From: Amycolatopsis sp. CA-230715
GTDB lineage: Bacteria > Actinomycetota > Actinomycetes > Mycobacteriales > Pseudonocardiaceae
NCBI RefSeq assembly: GCF_018736145.1
Contig: NZ_CP059997.1
Span: forward strand, 5,641,501 to 5,705,500
Reading direction: 5' to 3'
Length of the DNA stretch: 64,000 bases
The position numbers were made by a program, and so were the translations under genes. Shown here in pieces: positions 31,594 to 40,283 of this stretch. The notes beneath the pieces were generated by a model that saw nothing but the letters and a program-made list of their open reading frames with translations, did not search any database and had not been told where the DNA came from. Position 1 is the stretch's first letter. The number at the start of each line of letters is the position of its first letter.

Positions 31594-31974
31594 TCAACCG
31601 GCTGACGCGGCCTCGCGCGCGGCCATGATCGCGGAGACGTTCGACTCCGCCCAGGTGGCCACGGCTTCGATCGGCGCGCGCAGCGAATGCCCGAGCTCGG
31701 TCAGCTCGTAGGTGACTTTCGGCGGCACTTCGGCGTAGACGGTCCGGGTGACCAGCCCGTCGCGCGCCATCGCCTTCAGCGTCTGCGTGAGCACTTTGGG
31801 TGCGACGCCGCCCAGCGCGGTGCGCAGTGCGGTGAAGCGGACCGGGCCGTCCCGCAGCAGGAGCACCACCAGCACCGTCCACCGGTCCCCGATGCGGTCG
31901 AGGACGAGCCTCGTCGGGCAGTCCGGATTGAGCACGTCCGGGTCCGGGATCGCGCTGACCTCGTTGGTAACCAC
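31594..31974 (-). CDS. HxlR-family regulator
   Basis: 126 residues from GTG 31974. CPTRLVLDRIGDRWTVLVVL with the conserved Cys near residue 18, then RFTALRTALGGVAPKVLTQTL (winged helix) and GLVTRTVYAEVPPKVTYELT. HxlR proteins often sense electrophiles through that Cys. Divergent from an NAD(P)-binding oxidoreductase gene 85 bp away; GGTACCTAT and GGTATCC lie in the gap as possible half-sites. Control of the neighbour is inferred. Confidence 0.85.
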   Translation of the reverse strand: MVTNEVSAIPDPDVLNPDCPTRLVLDRIGDRWTVLVVLLLRDGPVRFTALRTALGGVAPKVLTQTLKAMARDGLVTRTVYAEVPPKVTYELTELGHSLRAPIEAVATWAESNVSAIMAAREAASAG

Positions 31975-32059
31975 ACGGTACCTATAGCACGTTGAAGTAC
32001 TCGGTATCCAGTCGTTACCGTCGATCGCATATCGAAGCCGAGACCCACAGGGAGCGGAA

Positions 32060-32707
32060 ATGGCAAAGCTGGTGCTGTTCGGCGCGACGGGATACGCCGG
32101 GGGCCACATCACGGAGGAGGCGCTGCGCCGGGGCCACGAGATCGTCGCGGTGGCGCGGTCGGTCGACGGGCTGGCCGAGCGCGCCGGCGTGACGCCGAAG
32201 CAGGGTTCGCTGCACGACGAGTCGTTCGTCGCCGACGTCGCGAAGGGCGCCGACGTGCTGGTCGTGGCGATCCCCGGCCGCCCGATCGACGGCAAGCGCC
32301 TGCTCGACGCGGTACCCGCGCTGGCCGCCGTCGCGAAGGACAGCGGCGTGCGGATCGGTGTTGTCGGCGGCGCGGGCAGCCTGCTCGTCAGCGAGGGCGG
32401 GCCGAGGGTGATCGACGGCCCCGATTTCCCCGACGAGTACAAGCCGGAAGCGGGTAACCACGCCGAGGTGCTCGACGCCCTGCGCGCGCAGCCGGAAGAC
32501 GTCGACTGGTTCTACGTCAGCCCCGCCGCCGAGTTCGGCGCGTGGACCGAGGGGGAGCGCACCGGCCAGTACCGGCTCGGCGGCGACATCCTGGTGACCG
32601 ACGCCGAAGGGCGTTCGCGGATCGGCGGCGCGGACTACGCGATCGCCTTCGTTGACGAGATCGAGAAGCCCGCGCACCGTCGTCAGCGGTTCACCGTCGC
32701 CTACTGA
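32060..32707 (+). CDS. NAD(P)-binding oxidoreductase (YwnB/BVR-B-like)
   Basis: 215 residues. N-terminal dinucleotide motif LVLFGATGYAGGHI, typical of atypical SDRs in the NmrA/BVR-B class, and NHAEVLDALRA in the middle where Tyr-x3-Lys would be in classical SDRs. Family members reduce flavins, quinones or act as redox sensors. Divergent from the HxlR gene, a frequent pairing. Ends 19 bp from the convergent monooxygenase gene. Confidence 0.85.
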   Translation: MAKLVLFGATGYAGGHITEEALRRGHEIVAVARSVDGLAERAGVTPKQGSLHDESFVADVAKGADVLVVAIPGRPIDGKRLLDAVPALAAVAKDSGVRIGVVGGAGSLLVSEGGPRVIDGPDFPDEYKPEAGNHAEVLDALRAQPEDVDWFYVSPAAEFGAWTEGERTGQYRLGGDILVTDAEGRSRIGGADYAIAFVDEIEKPAHRRQRFTVAY

Positions 32708-32726
32708 CGGGGACCGACGAAACCAC

Positions 32727-34019
32727 CTACGGCGCGACCAGTGACTCCGACGGGGTGGAGCGCAGGACGTGGTCGGCGTAGACGTGGCTCGCGATGACCC
32801 TGCCGTTTTCGACGTTGGCGCCGATCGCCACGGGGGCCTGCGAGTCACCGTCGGGGAGGCCGGCGTAGTAGAGGCCGGGAATCGCCCCGAAGATGCCCCT
32901 TTCCTGGATCGGCGCGCCGCGGTCGTCGAGCACGTGGCCGGGCAGGATCCGGTAGTCCGGCCCGAAACCGGTGCACCAGACGATCGTGGTGATGCCGTGG
33001 CGGGCCAGGTCGAGTTCGGTGCCGAAAGCGGAAACGCGCGTCATGTCGACGCCGGGCGCGAGATGCTGTTCCGGCACGACGAAACCACGCTGGCGGATGC
33101 CGGTGTCGATCTTGTCGAGCGCCTGCCGGTACGAGCGGGCCGCCATTTCGGCGACCGCGACGACGTTGTCCTCCAACAGAAGAACGCCGTGCCGCGCGGC
33201 GCGCGCGGAGCCGACGAGGACGACCCCCTTCGCGGCGAGCGTGCCGAGGTTGAGGTCTTCGCGCTTGTCCTGGGTGGCGGTCACCGGCAGGCCGGGAAGG
33301 ATCGGCTCGCCGTTCCCGGTGTCGGCTGGCGTGCTGACGAAGTCCTCGTACAGCGAGAGAATGCGCATCCATTCGGTGATCCGGCGGCCGCGGTAGTCGC
33401 TCGGCCACGCGCGATGGCGGCCGACCGACAGGAACACCGCGCGACCGGCGTCGGCGAGTTCGTCCGCGATCTGCTGACCGCTGATGCCCGCGCCCACCAC
33501 GAGGACGCCGCCGTCGGGCAGTGACTCCGGATTCCGGTAGCGCCACGAATGCAGCTGGGTGACGGACGGGTCCACATCGGACGCGAGCGCCGGTGTCCGC
33601 GGCTTCGCGTAGCCGCCGATCGCGGCGACCAGGTTGCGGGACTCGAGAACGTCCCCTGTGGACAGACGGGTGCGGAAGCGCACGTCGTTTCCTTGGGGGC
33701 ACTCGACTTCCCGCACGGTCGTGTGCTCCCGCACGCGAAGTTCGCGCGCCGCCACGTAGTCGCGAAGGTGCCGGGCCAGTTCCGGTCCCGACATGCAGCC
33801 GTCCAGGTCGTCGCCGGGGTACTCCCAGCCGGGGAACCGGACCGAGCGGTTGCCGCTGCCCACGCGCAGGCTGTCCCACCGCTCGTGCATCCAGGCCTGG
33901 CCGATTTCCCCCTGTTCCACGACGACCGAGTCCTGGCCGACGTCCTGCAGGGCCGCGGCCACCCCGCACCCCTGCTGACCCGCACCGATGACGACGGTGC
34001 GCACGTATTCGACTACCAC
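32727..34019 (-). CDS. FAD-dependent monooxygenase, iron-box controlled
   Basis: About 430 residues. FAD motif VIGAGQQGCGVA at the N-terminus, NADPH motif GVLVVGAGISGQQIADEL at about 165, and TIVWCTGFGPDYR near the C-terminus, as in flavin-containing monooxygenases of the CzcO class. GTG 34019 is taken as start because AGGAGG lies 11 nt upstream; TTG 34028 is only 2 nt from it. A DtxR/IdeR-like box at 34053-34071 suggests iron repression. A role in siderophore or other N/S-oxygenation is possible but not shown. Confidence 0.85.
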   Translation of the reverse strand: MVVEYVRTVVIGAGQQGCGVAAALQDVGQDSVVVEQGEIGQAWMHERWDSLRVGSGNRSVRFPGWEYPGDDLDGCMSGPELARHLRDYVAARELRVREHTTVREVECPQGNDVRFRTRLSTGDVLESRNLVAAIGGYAKPRTPALASDVDPSVTQLHSWRYRNPESLPDGGVLVVGAGISGQQIADELADAGRAVFLSVGRHRAWPSDYRGRRITEWMRILSLYEDFVSTPADTGNGEPILPGLPVTATQDKREDLNLGTLAAKGVVLVGSARAARHGVLLLEDNVVAVAEMAARSYRQALDKIDTGIRQRGFVVPEQHLAPGVDMTRVSAFGTELDLARHGITTIVWCTGFGPDYRILPGHVLDDRGAPIQERGIFGAIPGLYYAGLPDGDSQAPVAIGANVENGRVIASHVYADHVLRSTPSESLVAP

Positions 34020-34052
34020 CGGGATCAAGTCCTCCTGTTGCCGGTCTGTTCT

Positions 34053-34071
34053 TTAGGCTAGCCTTGCCTAA
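34053..34071. promoter_or_regulatory. Iron box (DtxR/IdeR-like)
   Basis: TTAGGCTAGCCTTGCCTAA: a 19-bp imperfect palindrome close to the IdeR consensus TTAGGTTAGGCTAACCTAA (arms TTAGGC and GCCTAA). It lies between the monooxygenase and MerR genes and could serve either promoter. Confidence 0.7.
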
Positions 34072-34111
34072 ACACTGGCAGCTCAAGTCGGCTTGATGTC
34101 AACGGGGAATC

Positions 34112-34711
34112 GTGAACGATCGTGCGGTCCACATCGGGCAGGCGGCGGCGCTGTACGGCCTCGCGCCGTCCACGGTGCGGTGGTGGGAAAGCCAGGGCGT
34201 GCTCGATCCACCGGCCCGCGACGGCGGCAAGCGGGTCTACACCGACGCCGACCTGCGCCGCATCGGCGTCGCCTACTTGTGTTGCGTGGTCGGGAAAATG
34301 CCGTTGGACCAAGCCGCCGTGGTCACCTCGGGCAAGGCGCCGCACGGCACCTGGCAGCGCGCGGTCGGCGACCAGATCGAGTCGATGGGGCAGCGGATCG
34401 AGCAGCTCGAAGCCGCGAGGGACTACCTCCGCCACCTGTTGAGCTGCCACGACGACGACATGGCGCAGTGCCGCTTCCTCGCGGGCGAACTGTCCGCGCG
34501 CACTCCGCGCGGCAGCGTCGCCGATGTCGATCTGGTCGCCGCCGCCCGCGCCGCGGGAAAGGGGCGTGACGAAAACCACGCCTCCGATGACGAAAAACCG
34601 GAAACCTGCGCCATGTGCGCGGGCCCGATCGCACGGGGGAAACGAGGGAGGCGCCGGAAGTACTGCTCACCCGCCTGCCGCCAACAGGCCTACCGCACGC
34701 GCCGGAAATGA
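34112..34711 (+). CDS. MerR-family regulator with C-terminal zinc-finger-like motif
   Basis: 199 residues. N-terminal HTH VHIGQAAALYGLAPSTVRWW with RVYTDADLRRI, a coiled-coil dimerisation region (QRIEQLEAARDYLRHLL), then a C-terminal Cys cluster: CAMCAGPI and YCSPACRQQAYRTRRK, giving Cys-x2-Cys ... Cys-x3-Cys. That tail is common in small actinobacterial zinc-ribbon proteins. Divergent from the monooxygenase gene; the iron box is in the shared gap. Confidence 0.85.
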   Translation: MNDRAVHIGQAAALYGLAPSTVRWWESQGVLDPPARDGGKRVYTDADLRRIGVAYLCCVVGKMPLDQAAVVTSGKAPHGTWQRAVGDQIESMGQRIEQLEAARDYLRHLLSCHDDDMAQCRFLAGELSARTPRGSVADVDLVAAARAAGKGRDENHASDDEKPETCAMCAGPIARGKRGRRRKYCSPACRQQAYRTRRK

Positions 34712-34715
34712 CCGC

Positions 34716-34746
34716 GGGGCCCGCCGCTGGAAAAGCGACGGGCCCC
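34716..34746. terminator. Bidirectional hairpin between MerR gene and prs
   Basis: GGGGCCCG (34716-34723) and CGGGCCCC (34739-34746), with inner CGCT/AGCG pairing. It sits between convergent genes, 4 nt after the MerR stop. Confidence 0.7.
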
Positions 34747-34761
34747 GGCGGGACGGAAAGC

Positions 34762-35742
34762 TCAGGCGTTGCCGTCGAACAGGCTCGTCACGGAGCCGTC
34801 CTCGAACACCTGCTGGATCGCTTCGGCGAGCATCGGGGCGATCGAGAGCACGGTCAGCCGGTCGAACCGCTTCTCCTCGGGGATCGGCAGCGAGTTGGTG
34901 ACGATCACTTCGCGCGCCTTGCAGCCGGAAAGCCGTTCGGTGGCCGGGTCGGACAGGATGCCGTGCGTGGTCGCGATGACGACGTCCGACGCGCCCTCTT
35001 CGAGCAGCGCGTCGGTGGCCTTCACGATCGTGCCGCCGGTGTCGATCATGTCGTCGATCAGCACGCACAGCTTGCCCTCGACCTTGCCGACCACGCGGTT
35101 GGCGACGGCCTGGTTCGGCTTGTCGGGGTCGCGGGTCTTGTGGATGAACGCGATCGGCCGGTCGCCGAGCTGCTGCGCCCACTTCTCCGCCAGCCGCACC
35201 CGGCCGGAGTCCGGCGAAACGACCGTGATGTCGGCGTCGGCGTAGGTCTTCTTGACGTACTGCGCGAGCAGGCTTTGGGCGAAGAGGTGGTCGACGGGGC
35301 CGTCGAAGAAGCCCTGGATCTGCGCGGTGTGCAGGTCGACGGTCATGATCCGGTCCGCGCCCGCGGTCTTGAACAGGTCCGCGATGAGCCGCGCCGAGAT
35401 CGGCTCGCGGCCCTTGTGCTTCTTGTCCTGCCGCGCGTACGGGTAGAACGGGATCACCACCGTGATCCGCTTGGCACTGGCGCGCTTGAGCGCGTCGACC
35501 ATGATCAGCTGCTCCATCACCCACTCGTTGATCGGGGTGGTGTGGCTCTGGATCACGAACGCGTCGGTGCCGCGGACGGACTCCTCGAACCGCACGAAGA
35601 TCTCGCCGTTGGCGAAGGTGTGCGCGGTCTGCGGGGTGATCGTCACGTTCAGGTGCTGCGCCACCTCTTCGGCGAGCTCCCGGTGTGCGCGGCCGGAGAA
35701 GAGCATCAAGTTCTTCTTCGGCGTGCCGGACTTCGGACTCAT
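34762..35742 (-). CDS. prs: Ribose-phosphate pyrophosphokinase
   Basis: 326 residues. RAHRELAEEVAQHL, IPFYPYARQDKKHKGREPIS, TVDLHTAQIQGFF and the PRPP-binding VLIDDMIDTGGTI are in order. It makes PRPP from ribose-5-phosphate and ATP for nucleotide, His and Trp synthesis, and in actinobacteria for decaprenyl-phospho-arabinose. ATG 35742 overlaps the glmU stop region by 4 bp, giving the conserved glmU-prs operon. Confidence 0.96.
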   Translation of the reverse strand: MSPKSGTPKKNLMLFSGRAHRELAEEVAQHLNVTITPQTAHTFANGEIFVRFEESVRGTDAFVIQSHTTPINEWVMEQLIMVDALKRASAKRITVVIPFYPYARQDKKHKGREPISARLIADLFKTAGADRIMTVDLHTAQIQGFFDGPVDHLFAQSLLAQYVKKTYADADITVVSPDSGRVRLAEKWAQQLGDRPIAFIHKTRDPDKPNQAVANRVVGKVEGKLCVLIDDMIDTGGTIVKATDALLEEGASDVVIATTHGILSDPATERLSGCKAREVIVTNSLPIPEEKRFDRLTVLSIAPMLAEAIQQVFEDGSVTSLFDGNA

Positions 35743-37214
35743 GATGGCGACTCCCCGTCGTTTTCTTCGGTTTCCTGCTGTTCGGCGAGTGCCTTCTCGG
35801 CGGCCTCTGCCGCAGGGGTGCCCGACCGGCGCCGGGCCACCCAGCCTTCGATGTTGCGCTGCGGGCCTCCGGACACCGCGAGCGCCCCCGGCGGAACGTC
35901 CCGCCTGATCACGGCGCCGGCACCGCTCGCGGCACCGTCGCCGACCGTCACCGGGGCGACGTACATGTTGTCCGAGCCCATGCGGACGTGGGAGCCGATG
36001 GTGGTGTGGTGCTTGGCGACGCCGTCGTAGTTGACGAACACGCTCGACGCGCCGATGTTGCTGTGCTCGCCGATGGTGGCGTCCCCGACGTAGGTCAGGT
36101 GCGGCACCTTGGTGCCCTTGCCGATATCGGCGTTCTTGGTTTCGACGAAGGTGCCGATCTTGCCCTTCTCCGCCAGGCGCGTGCCGGGCCGCAGGTAGGC
36201 GAACGGGCCGACGGTGACGTTGTCGCCGAGCACCACCCCGGAGCCGTGGGTGCGGATCACGGTGGCGCCGGAGCCGATCCGGACGTCGGTCAGCGTGCTG
36301 TCGGGGCCGATCGCGCTGCCTTCCCCGACGCTGGTTTCGCCGTGCAACTGGACACCCGGCTTCAGCACGACGTCTTGGGCGAGGGTGACGCTCGCGTCGA
36401 TCCAGGTGGTGGCCGGATCGACGACGGTGACGCCCGCGCGCTGCCAGTCGCGCACGATGCGCCGGTTCAGCTCGGCGCCGAGCACGGAGAGCTGGACGCG
36501 GTCGTTGACGCCCTCGGTGAGCCACGGGTCGTCGACGACGAGCGCGCCGACCTTGCCGCCGTCGCCGCGGGCGATGCCGAGCACGTCGGTGAGGTACAGC
36601 TCGCCCTGGGCGTTGTCGGTGGACAGCCGGGACAGGCCGTCGGTGAGCACGGCGGCGTCGAAGGCGTAGACACCGGAGTTGATCTCGGTGATCTCGAGCT
36701 GCTCCGGGGTGCCGTCCTTCTGCTCGACGATGCCGGTCACCGCGCCGTCCGCGTCGCGGAGGATGCGGCCGTACCCGGTCGGCTCGGCGACCACGGCGGT
36801 GAGCACGGTGACGGCGTTGCCGGAGCCGGTGTGCTCGGCCAGCAGCGAGGCGAGCGTCGGGGTGTCGAGCAGCGGCACGTCGCCGTAGCTGACCACGACG
36901 GTCCCGGTGAGGTCCTGCGGAAGGGTGGCGAGCGCGCACGAAACGGCGTGGCCCGTGCCGTTCTGCTGTTCCTGCACGGCGGTGGTGACCTGCCTGCCGA
37001 GCGCCTTGCCGACCAGGTCGAGGTGTTCTCCGACGGCCTCGCGGCGGTGCCCGACGACGACGGTCAGGTGGTCGGGGTCGAGCCCGGCCGCGGCGCGCAC
37101 CGCGTGCTCGACGAGTGGCCTCCCCGCGATCGGGTGCAGCACTTTCGGGGTGCGTGAACGCATGCGGGTGCCTTCACCCGCGGCGAGGATCAGCGTGCTG
37201 AGCGGGCCGGTCAC
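35739..37214 (-). CDS. glmU: Bifunctional UDP-GlcNAc synthesis enzyme GlmU
   Basis: 491 residues. N-terminal uridylyltransferase LILAAGEGTRMRSRTPKVLH, and C-terminal left-handed beta-helix hexapeptide repeats (about 265-440) with GDNVTVGPFAYLRPGT and NADIGKGTKVPHLTYVGDA, containing the acetyltransferase site. It acetylates GlcN-1-P and then forms UDP-GlcNAc for peptidoglycan. An acidic C-terminal tail of ~40 residues is seen, as in other actinobacteria. GTG start. Confidence 0.96.
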   Translation of the reverse strand: MTGPLSTLILAAGEGTRMRSRTPKVLHPIAGRPLVEHAVRAAAGLDPDHLTVVVGHRREAVGEHLDLVGKALGRQVTTAVQEQQNGTGHAVSCALATLPQDLTGTVVVSYGDVPLLDTPTLASLLAEHTGSGNAVTVLTAVVAEPTGYGRILRDADGAVTGIVEQKDGTPEQLEITEINSGVYAFDAAVLTDGLSRLSTDNAQGELYLTDVLGIARGDGGKVGALVVDDPWLTEGVNDRVQLSVLGAELNRRIVRDWQRAGVTVVDPATTWIDASVTLAQDVVLKPGVQLHGETSVGEGSAIGPDSTLTDVRIGSGATVIRTHGSGVVLGDNVTVGPFAYLRPGTRLAEKGKIGTFVETKNADIGKGTKVPHLTYVGDATIGEHSNIGASSVFVNYDGVAKHHTTIGSHVRMGSDNMYVAPVTVGDGAASGAGAVIRRDVPPGALAVSGGPQRNIEGWVARRRSGTPAAEAAEKALAEQQETEENDGESPS

Positions 37215-37274
37215 GACGCTCCTACCAATAGTTCAGGCGTTGTTCGCCTGGTGTGCGGCTACCGGGCCACGATC

Positions 37275-39011
37275 CTACGTTGGCTCTTCGCCGCCCGACG
37301 CAGGGTCGTCTTCGAGCCATTCCGGAGCCGCTTCGCCGCCGCCGGCGGCGCCGGAGGACACCTGGTTTCCGCCGCCCCGTTTCGCCTGGTACATGGCCGC
37401 GTCGGCGCGGGCGAGCACCTGGTCGGCGCGTTCCTGCGGGCGCAGCGAGACGAGCCCGACCGACAGCGTGACGCCGTGCGAAAGGTGGTGCGGCAGCGAC
37501 GCGACGGCGCTGACCGAGCGGCCGAGCGCCTGCTTCGCCGCGGACACCGGGGCGCCGGGCAGCAGCACGATGAACTCGTCACCGCCGTACCGGGCGACGA
37601 TGTCGTCGCCACGCAGCGCGTCGCGCAGCGTGCTCGCGACGACGCGCAGCACGTCGTCGCCTTCGGCGTGCGAGTGCTGGTCGTTGACGTCCTTGAAGCC
37701 GTCGAGGTCGACGAGCGCGACGGCGAGGGGCTGCGCGGTCGCGGACGAGGACAGCGTGCGCAGGTGCTCGTCGAGCGCGCGGCGGTTGGGCAGGCCGGTG
37801 AGCGGGTCCTGCAGCGCCTGTTGGGTGATCGCGCCGTGTTCGGCCGACAGCCGCTCGTGTTCGCGGCGCGTGTTGAGCGTGGCGATCTGCGATTCGCGCA
37901 TCGACCACAGCTCGGTTTCCAGCGACGACGCGTATTCGAGCAGCGATCTCGCCGCGCCCGTGGTGCCGTCGTATTCGAGCCGCGCGATCTCGCGGGCGAG
38001 GTTGAGCCGCATCGACGGCTGCGAGTTGTCCTCGGCGAGGGTCTTGCGGATCCGGTCGAGCGCGAGCAGCGATTCGTCGCGGCGGCCGACCTTTTCCAGG
38101 CAGCGGGCGAGCGCGATCACGACGATGACCTGCTCGTGCGGGTAACCGGGTTCGGCCGCGAGGTGTTGCAGGCGCTCGATGTGCGCCTCGTCCGGTTCGG
38201 CGAAGGCGAGCGCGGCCGCGAGCACGCCGACCTGGTCGACCGCGGCGACACCGATGCGGCGCGGGAACAGCGATTCGGCGAACGGGGCTTCGACGGCGAC
38301 CGCCATCGAAGCCGCGGTGCGGAACTTCTCGGCGGCCTGGTCGTGCCGGTCGACGCGTTCGAGCCGCAGGCCCCAGCCCAGCAGCATCTTCACGCGGTTC
38401 ATCAGCTGCAGGGTGATTTCGTGCGGCCCCGCGCTTTCGCGGATGGCCTGGTGGGCGCGCGCGATGACCTCTTCGGCCGCCTCGTAGACGCCGAGCTGGT
38501 TGAGCACGAGCCAGCAGTCGATCAGCGAGGTGGCCTGCATCTTCGCCCACGCGCGCTTGCCGAGTTGCAGGTCCGGGGTGTCGGAGTCGTCGAGGATCGC
38601 CAGCGCGCGGGCGATCTCGGTGAGCGCGGCGTCCTCCTGCTCGGCGAGCACGAGCCTGCGCCCCCGCATCGCGTGCGCGTCCGCTCGGTGCAGCGCGAGC
38701 CCGTGCCTGCGGGTGTGCGCGAGCATTTCGTCGAGCAGGGGCTCCGCTTCACCGGCGAGCCCGCGGGTGACGAGCCTCGCCAGCGCGGCGGCCCGCAGCA
38801 GGGTGGCGACCATGGTCGGCTCGCCGCGCCGCTGCGCCTCCTCCAGCAGTTCGTCGAGCGTGCGGACGATGTCGAGCTGCTCGTCGTGATCGGTTCGCTG
38901 GATGGCGGCGATGAGCTCGCGGGCCCTGCCGACGAGCCAGGCGTCCGACAGCTCTACGAGCGCAGGGCGCCTGCTCTTCTGGTCGAGTGCCTCACCGTGC
39001 AGCTGGGCCAC
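37275..39011 (-). CDS. TPR-like / GGDEF diguanylate cyclase
   Basis: 578 residues. The N-terminal ~380 residues are all-helical with TPR-like periodicity (EEAQRRGEPTMVATLLRAAA, RALAILDDSD). The C-terminal GGDEF domain spans ~400-560: DPLTGLPNRRALDEHL, VDLDGFKDVND and ARYGGDEFIVLL. The inhibitory I-site RGDD lies five residues before GGDEF. Cyclic di-GMP synthesis is therefore likely, with TPR-type input. Located 60 bp upstream of glmU on the same strand. Confidence 0.9.
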   Translation of the reverse strand: MAQLHGEALDQKSRRPALVELSDAWLVGRARELIAAIQRTDHDEQLDIVRTLDELLEEAQRRGEPTMVATLLRAAALARLVTRGLAGEAEPLLDEMLAHTRRHGLALHRADAHAMRGRRLVLAEQEDAALTEIARALAILDDSDTPDLQLGKRAWAKMQATSLIDCWLVLNQLGVYEAAEEVIARAHQAIRESAGPHEITLQLMNRVKMLLGWGLRLERVDRHDQAAEKFRTAASMAVAVEAPFAESLFPRRIGVAAVDQVGVLAAALAFAEPDEAHIERLQHLAAEPGYPHEQVIVVIALARCLEKVGRRDESLLALDRIRKTLAEDNSQPSMRLNLAREIARLEYDGTTGAARSLLEYASSLETELWSMRESQIATLNTRREHERLSAEHGAITQQALQDPLTGLPNRRALDEHLRTLSSSATAQPLAVALVDLDGFKDVNDQHSHAEGDDVLRVVASTLRDALRGDDIVARYGGDEFIVLLPGAPVSAAKQALGRSVSAVASLPHHLSHGVTLSVGLVSLRPQERADQVLARADAAMYQAKRGGGNQVSSGAAGGGEAAPEWLEDDPASGGEEPT

Positions 39012-39033
39012 CCCCGTCGTCTGCTCGTCGTTG

Positions 39034-39105
39034 CTCCGCCGCCAGGATTCGAACCTGAACTATCAGAACCAAAATCTGAGGTGCTGCCGATTACACCACG
39101 GCGGA
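39034..39105 (-). tRNA. tRNA-Gln (anticodon UUG)
   Basis: Cloverleaf on the minus strand. The acceptor stem is TCCGCCG / CGGCGGA. The anticodon loop TTTTGGT lies in a TCAGA/TCTGA stem, giving UUG. The T-arm contains GGTTCGAATCC. No CCA is encoded. Located between the GGDEF gene and the desaturase gene. Confidence 0.95.
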
Positions 39106-39242
39106 TCACGCCTGGTCAGGATAGTCATATTCGGCGGGCTGCGTGGGGGCAGGTCCACCGAGGGCAGCGGACCTGCGGAGACGTGCCCCACGTTTGGCTC
39201 TCCACAGGGGCGGGTAGCTGAGGTACCGTAACTTACGGCATC

Positions 39243-39261
39243 GTAGGTTAGGCCACCCTTA
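39243..39261. promoter_or_regulatory. Possible iron box upstream of the desaturase
   Basis: GTAGGTTAGGCCACCCTTA matches the IdeR consensus at 15 of 19 positions, mainly in the left half. About 30 bp upstream of the desaturase start. Confidence 0.45.
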
Positions 39262-39292
39262 CGGGAGCCTGTCGCAGGAAGAAGTGAAGTGC

Positions 39293-40258
39293 ATGACGGC
39301 AACCCTGGACCGCTCGCCCGGCTCTGGTGAGACCCCCGAAGCCAAGGGGCCCAAGCCCGTCATCAGCGGTAGGCGCACCTTCCCGCTGCAGCTTTCGGTG
39401 TACTTCGGCGTGATCGCCCCGCTGGTGGCGCTGCTCGTCGCGGTCCCGTTCGCCTGGGGCTGGGGCCTGAGCTGGGTCGACGTCGGCCTGTTCGTCGTGT
39501 TCTACGGCATCAGCGGTCTCGGGATCACGGTGTCCTACCACCGCTATTTCACACACGGTTCGTTCAAGGCGAAGCGCTGGCTGCGGATCGCGCTGGCGAT
39601 CGCGGGCAGCCTCGCCGTGCAGGGCCCGGTCATCGTCTGGGTCGCCGACCACCGCCGCCACCACGCGTTTTCCGACCGCGACGGTGACCCGCACTCGCCG
39701 TGGGCCTTCGGCACCACGCCGTTCGCGGTGGCCAAGGGCTTCTGGCACGCGCACATGGGCTGGATGTTCGAGCGCGACCGCACCAACGCCGAGCGCTTCG
39801 CGCCGGATCTGCTGAAGGACCCCGACATCGTCCGCGTGAACAAGCTCTTCTGGCTGTGGACGCTGCTGTCGATCGTGGTGCCGGGCATTCTCGGCGGGCT
39901 CATCACGTGGTCGCTGTGGGGCGGCGTGACCGCGCTGTTCTGGGCCGGGCTCGTGCGCATCTGCGTGCTGCACCACGTGACCTGGTCGGTGAACTCGATC
40001 TGCCACATGATCGGCGAGCGCCCGTTCCAGGCACGCGACAAGTCGGCCAACTTCTGGCCGCTGGCGATCTTCTCCTTCGGCGAGTCGTGGCACAACCTGC
40101 ACCACGCCGACCCGACGTCCGCGCGCCACGGTGTCCAGCGCGGCCAGATCGACCTGTCCGCGCGCACGATCTGGATCTTCGAGAAGTTCGGCTGGGCCTA
40201 CGCGGTGCGCTGGCCGACCCCGCAGCGCCTGGCCAGGCTGGCGACCGAGAGCAAGTAG
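39293..40258 (+). CDS. Acyl-CoA delta-9 desaturase family protein
   Basis: 321 residues. Three His boxes of membrane desaturases: HRYFTH, HRRHH and HNLHHAD, with four hydrophobic segments (LSVYFGVIAPLVALLVAVPF and LFVVFYGISGLGIT first). Di-iron, O2-dependent introduction of a cis double bond into acyl chains. ATG 39293 is taken; GTG 39284 is in frame nearer AGGAAGAAG. The iron-box-like site upstream is consistent with a di-iron enzyme under iron control. Corresponds to DesA3-type enzymes. Confidence 0.9.
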   Translation: MTATLDRSPGSGETPEAKGPKPVISGRRTFPLQLSVYFGVIAPLVALLVAVPFAWGWGLSWVDVGLFVVFYGISGLGITVSYHRYFTHGSFKAKRWLRIALAIAGSLAVQGPVIVWVADHRRHHAFSDRDGDPHSPWAFGTTPFAVAKGFWHAHMGWMFERDRTNAERFAPDLLKDPDIVRVNKLFWLWTLLSIVVPGILGGLITWSLWGGVTALFWAGLVRICVLHHVTWSVNSICHMIGERPFQARDKSANFWPLAIFSFGESWHNLHHADPTSARHGVQRGQIDLSARTIWIFEKFGWAYAVRWPTPQRLARLATESK

Positions 40259-40283
40259 CGCCGGGGGTCTACTGTGCTCAGGC

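Noticed and set aside
36214..36669. Plus-strand frames over glmU and prs
   Set aside because: Ser/Thr/Arg-rich shadows opposite well-supported genes.
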